Shown: piece by piece, positions 26,115 through 33,828 of the stretch
How the letters are laid out: each line of letters starts with the position of its first letter
Position numbering within the stretch: position 1 is the stretch's first letter
Source: Mesonia ostreae
Lineage (GTDB): Bacteria > Bacteroidota > Bacteroidia > Flavobacteriales > Flavobacteriaceae
Length of the DNA: 64,000 bases
Direction of reading: 5' to 3'
Assembly: GCF_031845265.1 (NCBI RefSeq)
Contig: NZ_JAVRBG010000016.1
Span: forward strand, 14,550-78,549
The notes under the pieces: model-generated
Databases searched by the model: none
Told to the model about the DNA's origin: nothing
Seen by the model: only the letters and a program-made list of their open reading frames with translations
Made by a program: the position numbers and the translations under genes

Positions 26115-26645
26115 ATGCAACCAGACGGACTCATTGCAGAGTTACAAAACAAAAATCCTAAGGCTTTCGAACGTATTTATGAACGTTATTCAGAAAGTTT
26201 ATTTGGGGTTATTTATACTATTGTGAGGGATCAACGTATTGCAGAAGAAGTTTTGCAAGATTCTTTTATAAAGATCTGGGATAACGCAGAGGCTTATAAT
26301 TCATCCAAAGGTAGATTTTTTACGTGGGCACTTAACATCGCAAGAAATACTGCTATAGATAAAACAAGATCTAAGGCCTTTAAAAACAGTAAGAAAAACT
26401 TAACCGCCGACTTTTTCGTAGATATATTAGAAGACAAGAGCAGTTTCTCCAATCGGGTAGATGCCATAGGAATTAAAAAATACATTAAAGCTCTAAAGCC
26501 TTATTGCGAACAAATTATTGAGCTTCTCTACTTTAAAGGGTTTACGCAAGCAGAAACCGCCAAGGAGCTAGACACCCCTTTAGGAACTATTAAAATAAGA
26601 AGCAGAAACTGCATTCAATCACTTAGAGATATTTTGGTAAAGTAA
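26115..26645 (+). CDS. ECF sigma factor of SigK type
   Basis: A 176-residue sigma factor. Region 2 contains FERIYERYSESLFGVIYTIV, AEEVLQDSFIKIWDNAE and the promoter-melting FFTWALNIARNTAIDKTRSK. Region 4 ends with FTQAETAKELDTPLGTIKIR, the GTIKxR helix-turn-helix typical of the SigK/ECF19 group. Its last codon overlaps the anti-sigma start (TAATG). The pair should respond to an envelope or redox signal. Confidence 0.92.
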   Translation: MQPDGLIAELQNKNPKAFERIYERYSESLFGVIYTIVRDQRIAEEVLQDSFIKIWDNAEAYNSSKGRFFTWALNIARNTAIDKTRSKAFKNSKKNLTADFFVDILEDKSSFSNRVDAIGIKKYIKALKPYCEQIIELLYFKGFTQAETAKELDTPLGTIKIRSRNCIQSLRDILVK

Positions 26646-27451
26646 TGAATATACAAGAATACATATCGTCAGGCGTTTTGGAACTCTATATATGCGGTGC
26701 TTTAACCGAAGAAGAATCTAAGGAAGTAAGTACAGAGCTAAAAAAGTATCCAGAAATTGAGAAAGAAGTAGAACAAATTGAAAATTCGCTACTTCAACTC
26801 TCCTCTGCCGTGGCGCCTTATGACCCTGTAAAAATGTACGCAATTATAAAAAATAAGCTGCATTTAGAAGACAACCCAAAAACAATTCCGATTCATCGAA
26901 AGAAAAAGAAATCAAATATTGTACTTTATTTAGGTTGGGCAGCCAGTATTGCTTTACTTATAGGACTTTTCTCCGTGTTAAATGATCGCAATCAATTGCG
27001 AGAAAATTTAAACGTGGTTAATGCCCAAAAAGCGCAGATGGAACAACAAATTGATGATGCAAACGCTTCCGCGGAAAAGAAAGAAGAATTACTCAGCATA
27101 TTTAGAGATAAGAATATACTAACCGTTCCGCTTGAAGGACAAAAGGTTGCACCTGAAGCTTACGCAGCTGTGCATTGGGATAAAGCTACTAATAAAGTGT
27201 ATATAGATGCTAAGAATTTACCCACGCCGCCAGAAGATAAAGAATACCAAGTTTGGTCTTTAACTTTAGAGCCTTTAACGCCTACCAGTATTGGAATGTT
27301 ATCTAGCTTTACGGAAGATGAAAATAAGATTTTTATGTTAGATAATACCAACTCTTCTCAAGCCTTCGGGATTACTTTAGAGCCTAAAGGCGGAAGCAAA
27401 ACTCCTACGATGGAGCAATTGTACACTTTAGGAATGGTTAAAAATAGCTGA
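26645..27451 (+). CDS. RskA-like anti-sigma factor
   Basis: A 268-residue membrane anti-sigma factor partnered with the sigma gene it overlaps. Residues 1-90 are cytoplasmic and begin with the anti-sigma domain (SGVLELYICGALTEEE). Residues about 93-115 span the membrane (IVLYLGWAASIALLIGLFSV), followed by a coiled coil and the RskA C-terminal domain (VHWDKATNKVYIDAKNLP, EYQVWSL, FGITLEPKGGSKTPT). The C-terminal domain faces the periplasm and is the sensor part. A terminator lies 40 bp after the stop. Confidence 0.9.
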   Translation: MNIQEYISSGVLELYICGALTEEESKEVSTELKKYPEIEKEVEQIENSLLQLSSAVAPYDPVKMYAIIKNKLHLEDNPKTIPIHRKKKKSNIVLYLGWAASIALLIGLFSVLNDRNQLRENLNVVNAQKAQMEQQIDDANASAEKKEELLSIFRDKNILTVPLEGQKVAPEAYAAVHWDKATNKVYIDAKNLPTPPEDKEYQVWSLTLEPLTPTSIGMLSSFTEDENKIFMLDNTNSSQAFGITLEPKGGSKTPTMEQLYTLGMVKNS

Positions 27452-27488
27452 TTTTAAAACCTCGATGCTTTCTAAAAGTACACACATC

Positions 27489-27520
27489 AAAAAGCCCTTC
27501 AATTTCTTGAAGGGCTTTTC
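27489..27520 (+). terminator. Intrinsic terminator
   Basis: AAAAAGCCCTTCAA and TTGAAGGGCTTTT form a long stem around TTTC, ending in T residues. It closes the sigma/anti-sigma operon. Confidence 0.85.
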
Positions 27521-27678
27521 TAAACTAACTAAAAACTCAAAAACCTAAAGTGATTCTCATAGCAATTTTTAAAAACTTGATTTTCCAGTTTTAAAAGCTC
27601 ACTTTCCAATACTTACGAAAAATAAAACGATTTGGTTTTTAAAATCGATAAATTTTTATCTTTACACCAAAAAACTGC

Positions 27679-28866
27679 ATGAACCCTTCTGCTTCTGGCT
27701 GGATTAAAAAATACCTTCGCTATTTAGATAAAGAACAAGGGCATTTTAGCTTTTCTGAAACTACATTTTACCAACAGCTTAGAGCTAGTGGTTTTATTTA
27801 TGCCAATAGTATTAAAACGGTATCGCCTTTACAAAAGACAGATTTAAAATACACCACAGAGGAGTTGACAAAAATCAATATGTTCGACGCGTTGGTGTAT
27901 ATTCATAGCTCAAAACATCCAGAATTACCTTTAGAAAAAGCAGTCGATGAAATTGTATTGTTTTACACTCAAATACAGAAAAAAAGCGCCTCTCCTTTTA
28001 CTTTTTTAAAGCTTAAAATTTCTCCTGAAGAAAAACTAGAGAAAATATTACAGGAAAGAATACAGATTAACAATTCTATTATCAAGAAGAATTTTAGTCA
28101 TCTTATTACCAATGCGCTACTTTTTATTGATGTGTTGGCTTTTCAGGAATTTCTTAGAAAAAAAGAAGACATTCATATCTACTTGCAAGAGTTTGAAAAT
28201 ATGGTTGCTGGTGTAGTGTACCAATCTTTTAAAGCAAAAAAAGAAAGAACCAAATATGACGAGTTGATATTACAAATGCTTAAAAGCTCTTTTAGGTTTC
28301 ATAAATTAGATCTTGATAAAGAATATCATTACGATCCCCAACTTATCAATGATCTTTTAGAAAAATATTATTTAATAGATTTAGCTTGTGTCACAGTTTA
28401 TAATGATGAAAAGATTGAAAAGGAAGAAGCAGAATTTATCAAAAAACTAGGAATTCAGTTAGGTTTAGAAGGTAATAGTGTAGATATTTCTCTTGTAGAA
28501 ATGCGATCTTTCTTTACGGAATTTAAAAATCAGATTACCTACTTTCAAAGCTCTAATGCGCTTAATAACCTGTATAAAAACTCTAATCGTATGGTAAAAC
28601 TGTTGGTCCTGAGAAATAAAAACCGACTTATTAGAGAATTGCTTGAGAGTAAAGAATTGGTGGTTTTACTTTCTAAATCTACCCACAAAAACTTAACGGA
28701 AGAAGAACGCGTGAAAGTAAAAAACCAATTGTTAGATATTTGCAAATCTATTCCTTCGTTGGCTATATTTATCATGCCTGGAGGAAGTGTGCTCTTACCT
28801 ATACTTATTAAGTTTATTCCGCAATTATTGCCCTCAGCATTTAATGAAAACAATTTAGAAGAATAA
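27679..28866 (+). CDS. LETM1-related biofilm-associated protein
   Basis: A 395-residue, mainly helical protein. The N-terminus PSASGWIKKYL and the C-terminal segment SLAIFIMPGGSVLLPILIKF, a LETM1-like motif near residue 365, match a flavobacterial family known to me as LETM1-related biofilm-associated protein. In mitochondria LETM1 is an inner-membrane ion-exchange protein; here there is only this one short hydrophobic stretch, so ion transport cannot be assumed. The gene stands alone, convergent with the LytTR regulator 5 bp away. A near-consensus -7 box TATCTTTA precedes it. Confidence 0.8.
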   Translation: MNPSASGWIKKYLRYLDKEQGHFSFSETTFYQQLRASGFIYANSIKTVSPLQKTDLKYTTEELTKINMFDALVYIHSSKHPELPLEKAVDEIVLFYTQIQKKSASPFTFLKLKISPEEKLEKILQERIQINNSIIKKNFSHLITNALLFIDVLAFQEFLRKKEDIHIYLQEFENMVAGVVYQSFKAKKERTKYDELILQMLKSSFRFHKLDLDKEYHYDPQLINDLLEKYYLIDLACVTVYNDEKIEKEEAEFIKKLGIQLGLEGNSVDISLVEMRSFFTEFKNQITYFQSSNALNNLYKNSNRMVKLLVLRNKNRLIRELLESKELVVLLSKSTHKNLTEEERVKVKNQLLDICKSIPSLAIFIMPGGSVLLPILIKFIPQLLPSAFNENNLEE

Positions 28867-28871
28867 TGCTA

Positions 28872-29630
28872 TTATTGCGCTAACCATTCTTTAAAATCTT
28901 TTACGCGCTCTCTACTTACAATCACCTCATGCGCTTTAAAATTTTTTAACTTCAGCTTTACGCGACTATTGGTATAACTTAGCATATCTTCAATGGCATT
29001 AATGCGCACTACATATTTTCTACTGATTCTATAAAAATAATCGGGGTCTAAGTCTTCCTCCAAACTTTCTATCGTTTGGTCTATCAAGTAATTTCTACCT
29101 GCTAAGGTTTGCAAATACGTGCCTTTATTTTCACTGTAAAAACAAGAAATATCCTCAACTGGAAACATTTTTAAATGCTGTCCCACTTTAGTCACAAATC
29201 TTTTTTTAAAGACCTTCGCTTGCTGCTGAGTTAAGATATTTTTTAATTCCGTTAAGGGTAAATGCGCAGAATTTTGTTGTTTGTATTTTCGTTTAAACTT
29301 CTCAAAAGCCCGCATTAATTCTTCTTGATCTATGGGCTTTAATAAATAATCTACGCTATTTAATTTAAAGGCTCTTAAGGCATATTCATCGTAGGCGGTT
29401 GTAAAAATAATCGCGCTATCTACCTTAACCTCTTCAAAGATCTCGAAAGAAAGTCCGTCGTTTAATTGAATATCTAAAAAGATAAGATCGGGATGCGGAT
29501 TCTCTAACAACCAAGCAATAGATTCGTTTACGGCGTGCAAAACCGTATTTGTCTCCACTCCCATTTTGCTTAACATACGCTGCAATCTTCTTGCGGAAGG
29601 CTTTTCGTCTTCAATAATAATTACATTCAT
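28872..29630 (-). CDS. LytTR-family response regulator
   Basis: A 252-residue response regulator. The receiver domain holds acidic residues EDE at 7-9, the phosphoacceptor Asp53 in LIFLDIQL, and the conserved Lys in DYLLKPID near 105. The C-terminal LytTR DNA-binding domain covers about 145-250 (VEDISCFYSENKGTYLQTLAG, RISRKYVVRINAI). Its partner is the LytS-type kinase two genes upstream, with a 2TM protein between them. Targets are not predictable from the sequence. Confidence 0.93.
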   Translation of the reverse strand: MNVIIIEDEKPSARRLQRMLSKMGVETNTVLHAVNESIAWLLENPHPDLIFLDIQLNDGLSFEIFEEVKVDSAIIFTTAYDEYALRAFKLNSVDYLLKPIDQEELMRAFEKFKRKYKQQNSAHLPLTELKNILTQQQAKVFKKRFVTKVGQHLKMFPVEDISCFYSENKGTYLQTLAGRNYLIDQTIESLEEDLDPDYFYRISRKYVVRINAIEDMLSYTNSRVKLKLKNFKAHEVIVSRERVKDFKEWLAQ

Positions 29631-29642
29631 AAGTTTGCTAAT

Positions 29643-29948
29643 TTATTCCCAGCGTTGTTGCGTTACTTCTTCCTCTTCCTGCATATATTGCTCAATTTTC
29701 TTCTTTTCCCCATTTTTATTAAAAAAGGGATTAATTCTAAAAGCACTTGCCGCATTAAAAGCTAATCCTACGCCCCAACCTGCCGCTGGCCATAAAAACC
29801 AAGGATATTCATAGAAACCATCTTTAAAATTTAAAAAAGCTAAAAAACCTATGATTACGATATAAGTGATTAAATGTATATAAAAGGCTTTTATCTCTTT
29901 TACACGCTCTTTTGCTTCGTAGTAACGCATTTCTTTATCTGTTTCCAT
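29643..29948 (-). CDS. 2TM domain protein
   Basis: A 101-residue protein with two membrane helices (about 24-42 and 50-68) between charged ends. The 2TM signature is AFYIHLITYIVIIGFLAFLN and PWFLWPAAGWGVGLAFN followed by NPFF. It sits between the histidine kinase and the response regulator, and the same domain is fused to the C-terminus of the kinase. Such proteins recur in Bacteroidota LytS/LytTR loci and may tune the kinase; the mechanism is unknown. Confidence 0.85.
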   Translation of the reverse strand: METDKEMRYYEAKERVKEIKAFYIHLITYIVIIGFLAFLNFKDGFYEYPWFLWPAAGWGVGLAFNAASAFRINPFFNKNGEKKKIEQYMQEEEEVTQQRWE

Positions 29949-29975
29949 TTTGAGTAAGTTGTTAGTTGTTAGTCA

Positions 29976-31328
29976 TTAATTATTAAAATCATCTTCTTCC
30001 ATCAACTGTTTTATTTTTCGTTGCTCCCAGTCTTTTCCGAAAAACGGATTGTGATCAAAAGCTTCTATATAATGAAAAAATAAGCCTATCCCCCAACCTA
30101 TGGCGGCAAATAAAAACCACGGCGTTCCCAAACCATTACTCATCCAATTTACAAAGAACAAAAAAGGAATAACAATACAATATGCCGTTAAGTTTCCGAA
30201 GAAAGCTTTTTCTGCTTTTACCCGTTCTTGCGCGCGTTCTAATTTTTCTCGTTTGGTCATGTCTTCATCTGTTTTAATAGATTCTTTTATAATGCTGATT
30301 TGCTTAGTCAACATAGGAAGCTTTACTGTGAAAGTGGTTTTGTCTTGTTGTATAAGCATCTTTCGGGAAGTTAATAAAGCATAACGTTGCTGAATATTTT
30401 GCAACCCAAAACCTGAGCTTTTCCCTAATATGTTTTTCTTCCGCAGATTATTTTTTATGACTAAAAATTCTTTTTCTTCGGTAATTACTATTTCTAAAGG
30501 CTGGTTGGGTGAAACTACATTGTGTTTTACCGCATTCTCTAGAAGCAATTGTAACGATAACGGAACAATTTTAGCTTCTGGTTGTAAGAGGTTATCTGGA
30601 ATATGAAATTGTATACTGTCTTCAAAACGCATTTTTAGCAAACCTATATAACGCTTAGCAAATTGTAGCTCTTCTTCTACTGCGACCAATTCTTTATTTT
30701 TTTGTTCCAACACATAACGGTAGACTTTAGAAAGTGAAGTGGTAAAATCTTGCGCCGCATTGGGGTTTTCTTCAATAAGAGAGGTAAGTACATTAAGACT
30801 ATTGAATAAAAAATGCGGATCTAACTGATTTTTTAACGCATCAAATTTAGCCGATGCCGTTCCGGCAATTAATTTTTGTTCGGTTACTCTGTTCTCTTGT
30901 ATCACTTTATAAAAATAAGCAGCGTGTAGAAACAAACTAACAATTACCGATAATAGGAACGGAAACAAATACCTACTAGGAGTTTCATTTTGGAGAAATT
31001 CAGAAAAGAGCATACTTTGCTCAATCCATACTAAATGAATTATCCTGCAAATTCCAAAAGCAAATAAACTTACAAAAGTAGACCCCACCACTCCTATAAT
31101 AAATCGCTTTTTACTCTCGCTGTGCCAATCGTATTTTTTCTCCAACCATACAAAATATACAAAATTGAAAAGTGTAATCACAAAGCAGTAAAGAAATTGA
31201 ATCCCTATTTTCTTACCGTCAAACCAGATGGTATAATCCAAGCCTGCAAAGAAAAACTCTAATAATAGGATGATTAAAGTCACTCCTATAGAGATTCTAA
31301 ACAATATTTTAAGATGTCTTGGGCTCAT
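29976..31328 (-). CDS. LytS-type sensor histidine kinase with C-terminal 2TM domain
   Basis: A 450-residue kinase. Four membrane segments occupy the first 140 residues. The His_kinase domain carries the phosphoacceptor His in LKNQLDPHFLFNSLNVLTSL and the ATP-binding N-box LQLLLENAVKHNVV, with GFGLQNIQQRY as G-box. After residue 355 comes a complete 2TM domain (RVKAEKAFFGNLTAY, GTPWFLFAAIGWGIGLFFH, HNPFF), nearly the same as the small protein encoded next. I start at the ATG at 31328; a longer frame would add 51 residues lacking family character. Confidence 0.88.
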   Translation of the reverse strand: MSPRHLKILFRISIGVTLIILLLEFFFAGLDYTIWFDGKKIGIQFLYCFVITLFNFVYFVWLEKKYDWHSESKKRFIIGVVGSTFVSLFAFGICRIIHLVWIEQSMLFSEFLQNETPSRYLFPFLLSVIVSLFLHAAYFYKVIQENRVTEQKLIAGTASAKFDALKNQLDPHFLFNSLNVLTSLIEENPNAAQDFTTSLSKVYRYVLEQKNKELVAVEEELQFAKRYIGLLKMRFEDSIQFHIPDNLLQPEAKIVPLSLQLLLENAVKHNVVSPNQPLEIVITEEKEFLVIKNNLRKKNILGKSSGFGLQNIQQRYALLTSRKMLIQQDKTTFTVKLPMLTKQISIIKESIKTDEDMTKREKLERAQERVKAEKAFFGNLTAYCIVIPFLFFVNWMSNGLGTPWFLFAAIGWGIGLFFHYIEAFDHNPFFGKDWEQRKIKQLMEEDDFNN

Positions 31329-31438
31329 GAAATTATCAATTACACAACAAATATCTTCTAAAAGTAGGTATTCGGAAAAAAGAAAATACTCAATTGTAAG
31401 ATTTAAGGTACGAATTGTAATTCTTTTTTTTTTGGATT

Positions 31439-32053
31439 TTGTTGTGCAAAACACGCATCTTTGTAACTTCAAAAAAAGCAATACCTATCCAATACTTCCA
31501 GAAAAAATACCTTTCTACCCTCTCGCTTTTGTTCATTTATGTGATACATCTACTCTTTATATATCACATAATTACGGAAGAAAAAAACCTCTTGTACGCC
31601 AGTGTGTTTACTTCGGCTATTTTGGTTTTGGTTTCCATTGGCTACTTGTATCTCTTTCAAAAAGATAGAAAACTAAAATTAGGGGCTTGGTATCTCATAA
31701 TTGCGGTAATACTTGGTGCTTTAGCCACGACCTATCTATATATTGGGTTAGGCATAAGCGCTGTGATCAGTTCGGCTTTGGTTGGTGTTTTGGGTGGATT
31801 TGTGCCTAAAAATTTTCCTTTTCCGCATAAAGGTCAGTCTATTCGTATGGCCATTTACTGCGGTTCTTTTATAGGAATGGGTCAGGCATTTCTAGAACAT
31901 CATTATCTTTTTATAGCTTTCGCCGGATTAGTAAGCGGAATCTATTTTTGCATTTCAACAAATCAATTAAAAGGTTTTGGCGGAAAGTTGGGGACTTTAG
32001 CTTTTGTGGGCGTTGCCGTCTCGTATTTTTTAACCTATATTTTCTTTACCTAA
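31439..32053 (+). CDS. Membrane protein, twin A (unknown function)
   Basis: A polytopic membrane protein of up to 204 residues with about six hydrophobic segments. The frame opens at a TTG at 31439; a later start is possible because the first ~30 residues are basic and poorly hydrophobic. The second half contains MAIYCGSFIGMGQAF and LKGFGGKLGTLAFVGVA, which parallel segments of the following gene (FGASFVGMVS; FNGYGGGLGTPACISV). Its stop overlaps the next start (TAATG). I do not recognise the family. Confidence 0.65.
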   Translation: MLCKTRIFVTSKKAIPIQYFQKKYLSTLSLLFIYVIHLLFIYHIITEEKNLLYASVFTSAILVLVSIGYLYLFQKDRKLKLGAWYLIIAVILGALATTYLYIGLGISAVISSALVGVLGGFVPKNFPFPHKGQSIRMAIYCGSFIGMGQAFLEHHYLFIAFAGLVSGIYFCISTNQLKGFGGKLGTLAFVGVAVSYFLTYIFFT

Positions 32054-32478
32054 TGGAAATCGCAATATATCTTCTTTTCGGAATTTTAGGTGCGGTAATT
32101 CCCTATGGTCTTACCAGAGAATTAGCGGTAGAACCTGTAAAAGCTTCGGCTTTACCGAGTTTAATTTTAGCATTAGGATTTTATTTCTTTCCGCAAATAG
32201 TATCAGAAAATCTCAACTTTCATATTCCCGTGATCTTTTTTGGTGCCTCTTTTGTTGGCATGGTAAGTAAGAAAATTCTTCCGTATTACTTAGAAGTTGC
32301 TTTAGCGGGGATTCTTTTTAGTATGCTTTACCTCAACGCCAGTAGTTTTTTTAATGGTTATGGTGGTGGTTTAGGAACGCCTGCCTGCATTTCGGTATTA
32401 AGTATATACGGACTCAAGAAAGTAAAAACTTTGGTTAGGTTTTTTTCCGTAAAGAAAAATTCAGATGCCAAAAACTAA
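32053..32478 (+). CDS. Membrane protein, twin B (unknown function)
   Basis: A 141-residue protein with about four membrane segments and a short basic tail. It shares the pattern small-residue-rich FxGASFVGM followed by GYGGGLGTxA with the upstream gene and looks like its paralogue lacking the N-terminal helices. The Gly-rich loops between helices suggest a transport or channel function, which is only an inference. It is translationally coupled to the first gene. Confidence 0.65.
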   Translation: MEIAIYLLFGILGAVIPYGLTRELAVEPVKASALPSLILALGFYFFPQIVSENLNFHIPVIFFGASFVGMVSKKILPYYLEVALAGILFSMLYLNASSFFNGYGGGLGTPACISVLSIYGLKKVKTLVRFFSVKKNSDAKN

Positions 32479-32611
32479 GATTACACATTCTACCTCATTC
32501 TCTCTTACATAAAACTGGAAACCTATAGGGTACGTTTAAAAATTTTCTTTTTAACGATATTTTCTATTTAACTTGTAACAATTCAGAAATAAAACTACTA
32601 ATAATTTGTAA

Positions 32612-33115
32612 TTGGGATTAGTGAAAAAAGAAACCGAACATACATTTGTTAAGTTACTAGAGGAACACCAAAATATTGTGCATAAAATTTGCCGCATGTA
32701 TACGTATGACAAAGCTTCGCACCACGATCTTTTTCAAGAAATCACTATTCAGCTTTGGAAAGCTTTTCCCAAATTTAGAGGAGACTCCAAGTTTAGTACT
32801 TGGATGTATAGAGTAGCTTTAAACACAGCAATTACGCTATATAGAAAGTCGAAGCGAAAACCTCATACGCAAGATATAGAGCAGTTTAACTTTAAGATTA
32901 AAGCAGAGGAATATGACGACACCACAGAGCAGCAGTTAAAAATTATGTATGCTGCCATTAGAGAATTAAACGATATAGATAAAGCATTAGTGTTTCTTTA
33001 TTTAGAAGGAAAAAATTATAGCGATATTTCAGAAACTTTAGGTATTACAGAGGTTAATGCGCGAGTGAAGATGAACAGAGTTAAGAAAAAACTGAAGAAT
33101 ATTTTAAGTGCTTAG
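32612..33115 (+). CDS. ECF sigma factor
   Basis: A 167-residue sigma factor. Region 2: HKICRMYTYDKASHHDLFQE and the core-binding ITIQLWKAFPKF, then DSKFSTWMYRVALNTAITLY. Region 4: IDKALVFLYLEGKNYSDISE and LGITEVNARVKMNRVKKKL. The start is either the TTG at 32612 or the GTG at 32621; there is no ATG. It is followed 3 bp later by a membrane protein that may be its anti-sigma factor. Confidence 0.9.
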   Translation: MGLVKKETEHTFVKLLEEHQNIVHKICRMYTYDKASHHDLFQEITIQLWKAFPKFRGDSKFSTWMYRVALNTAITLYRKSKRKPHTQDIEQFNFKIKAEEYDDTTEQQLKIMYAAIRELNDIDKALVFLYLEGKNYSDISETLGITEVNARVKMNRVKKKLKNILSA

Positions 33116-33118
33116 ATT

Positions 33119-33736
33119 ATGGACGGATTAGATTTATTAAAGAAAGATTGGAAAAATCAGGAAGAAAACCTTCCGCACTTTGAGGCAGAACAACTGTATA
33201 AAATGCTACATAAAAAGTCTTCTTCTGTAGTGAAATGGATTTTTATTATTAGCCTTATCGAGTTAAGTTTTGGGATACTTCTAAATGTCTTTTTTATGGA
33301 CAAGCAATTTTGGAATGAAGTGGACAGTATTCACTTAAAGACCGCCACAATTGTTATTTACATTATTAGTTATTTAATTACGATTGCATTTGTCGTATTT
33401 TTTTATAAAAGATACCGAAGTATTTCTGTAGCAGATTCTTCTTACTTGCTCATGAGAAACATCTTAAAAACTAGAAAAGTAGTAAAATACTACATTCTTT
33501 TTGTTCTAATTTCTTCTGGGATCACCATGATGCTATTTTACATTTATACACTTTTATACACGCCTGAAATTTCAAAAAATCTAGAGGAAATAGGTTGGAT
33601 TAGTATTATTGGGATTGGATTTATAGCAATAATTCTATTTTTATTGTTTTTATGGGGAGTTTACACCTTACTTTACGGAATTTTACTTAAAAAACTACTT
33701 CGCAATTACACCCAACTAAAAAACTTAGACTTCTAA
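33119..33736 (+). CDS. Membrane protein, probable anti-sigma partner
   Basis: A 205-residue protein with a cytoplasmic N-terminus of about 37 residues and four membrane helices (about 38-60, 75-95, 120-143, 158-185). The N-terminus DGLDLLKKDWKNQEENLPHF matches, in my recollection, small membrane proteins placed after ECF sigma genes in Flavobacteria. It has no zinc-binding anti-sigma motif, so the role rests on position, 3 bp after the sigma gene. Confidence 0.65.
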   Translation: MDGLDLLKKDWKNQEENLPHFEAEQLYKMLHKKSSSVVKWIFIISLIELSFGILLNVFFMDKQFWNEVDSIHLKTATIVIYIISYLITIAFVVFFYKRYRSISVADSSYLLMRNILKTRKVVKYYILFVLISSGITMMLFYIYTLLYTPEISKNLEEIGWISIIGIGFIAIILFLLFLWGVYTLLYGILLKKLLRNYTQLKNLDF

Positions 33737-33787
33737 ATTTGTGATGCTTAAACATTTCTTTTAGACTATTTTAACAAAACTTATAGT

Positions 33788-33795
33788 TAGATTTG
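33788..33795 (+). promoter_or_regulatory. -7 element upstream of the exported dikinase operon
   Basis: TAGATTTG fits TAnnTTTG and lies 33 bp before the ATG at 33829. No TTG is present at the expected distance upstream, so only half of the promoter can be recognised. Confidence 0.45.
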
Positions 33796-33828
33796 AAAGC
33801 ATTTTATAACTAACCATAACCTTACTAT

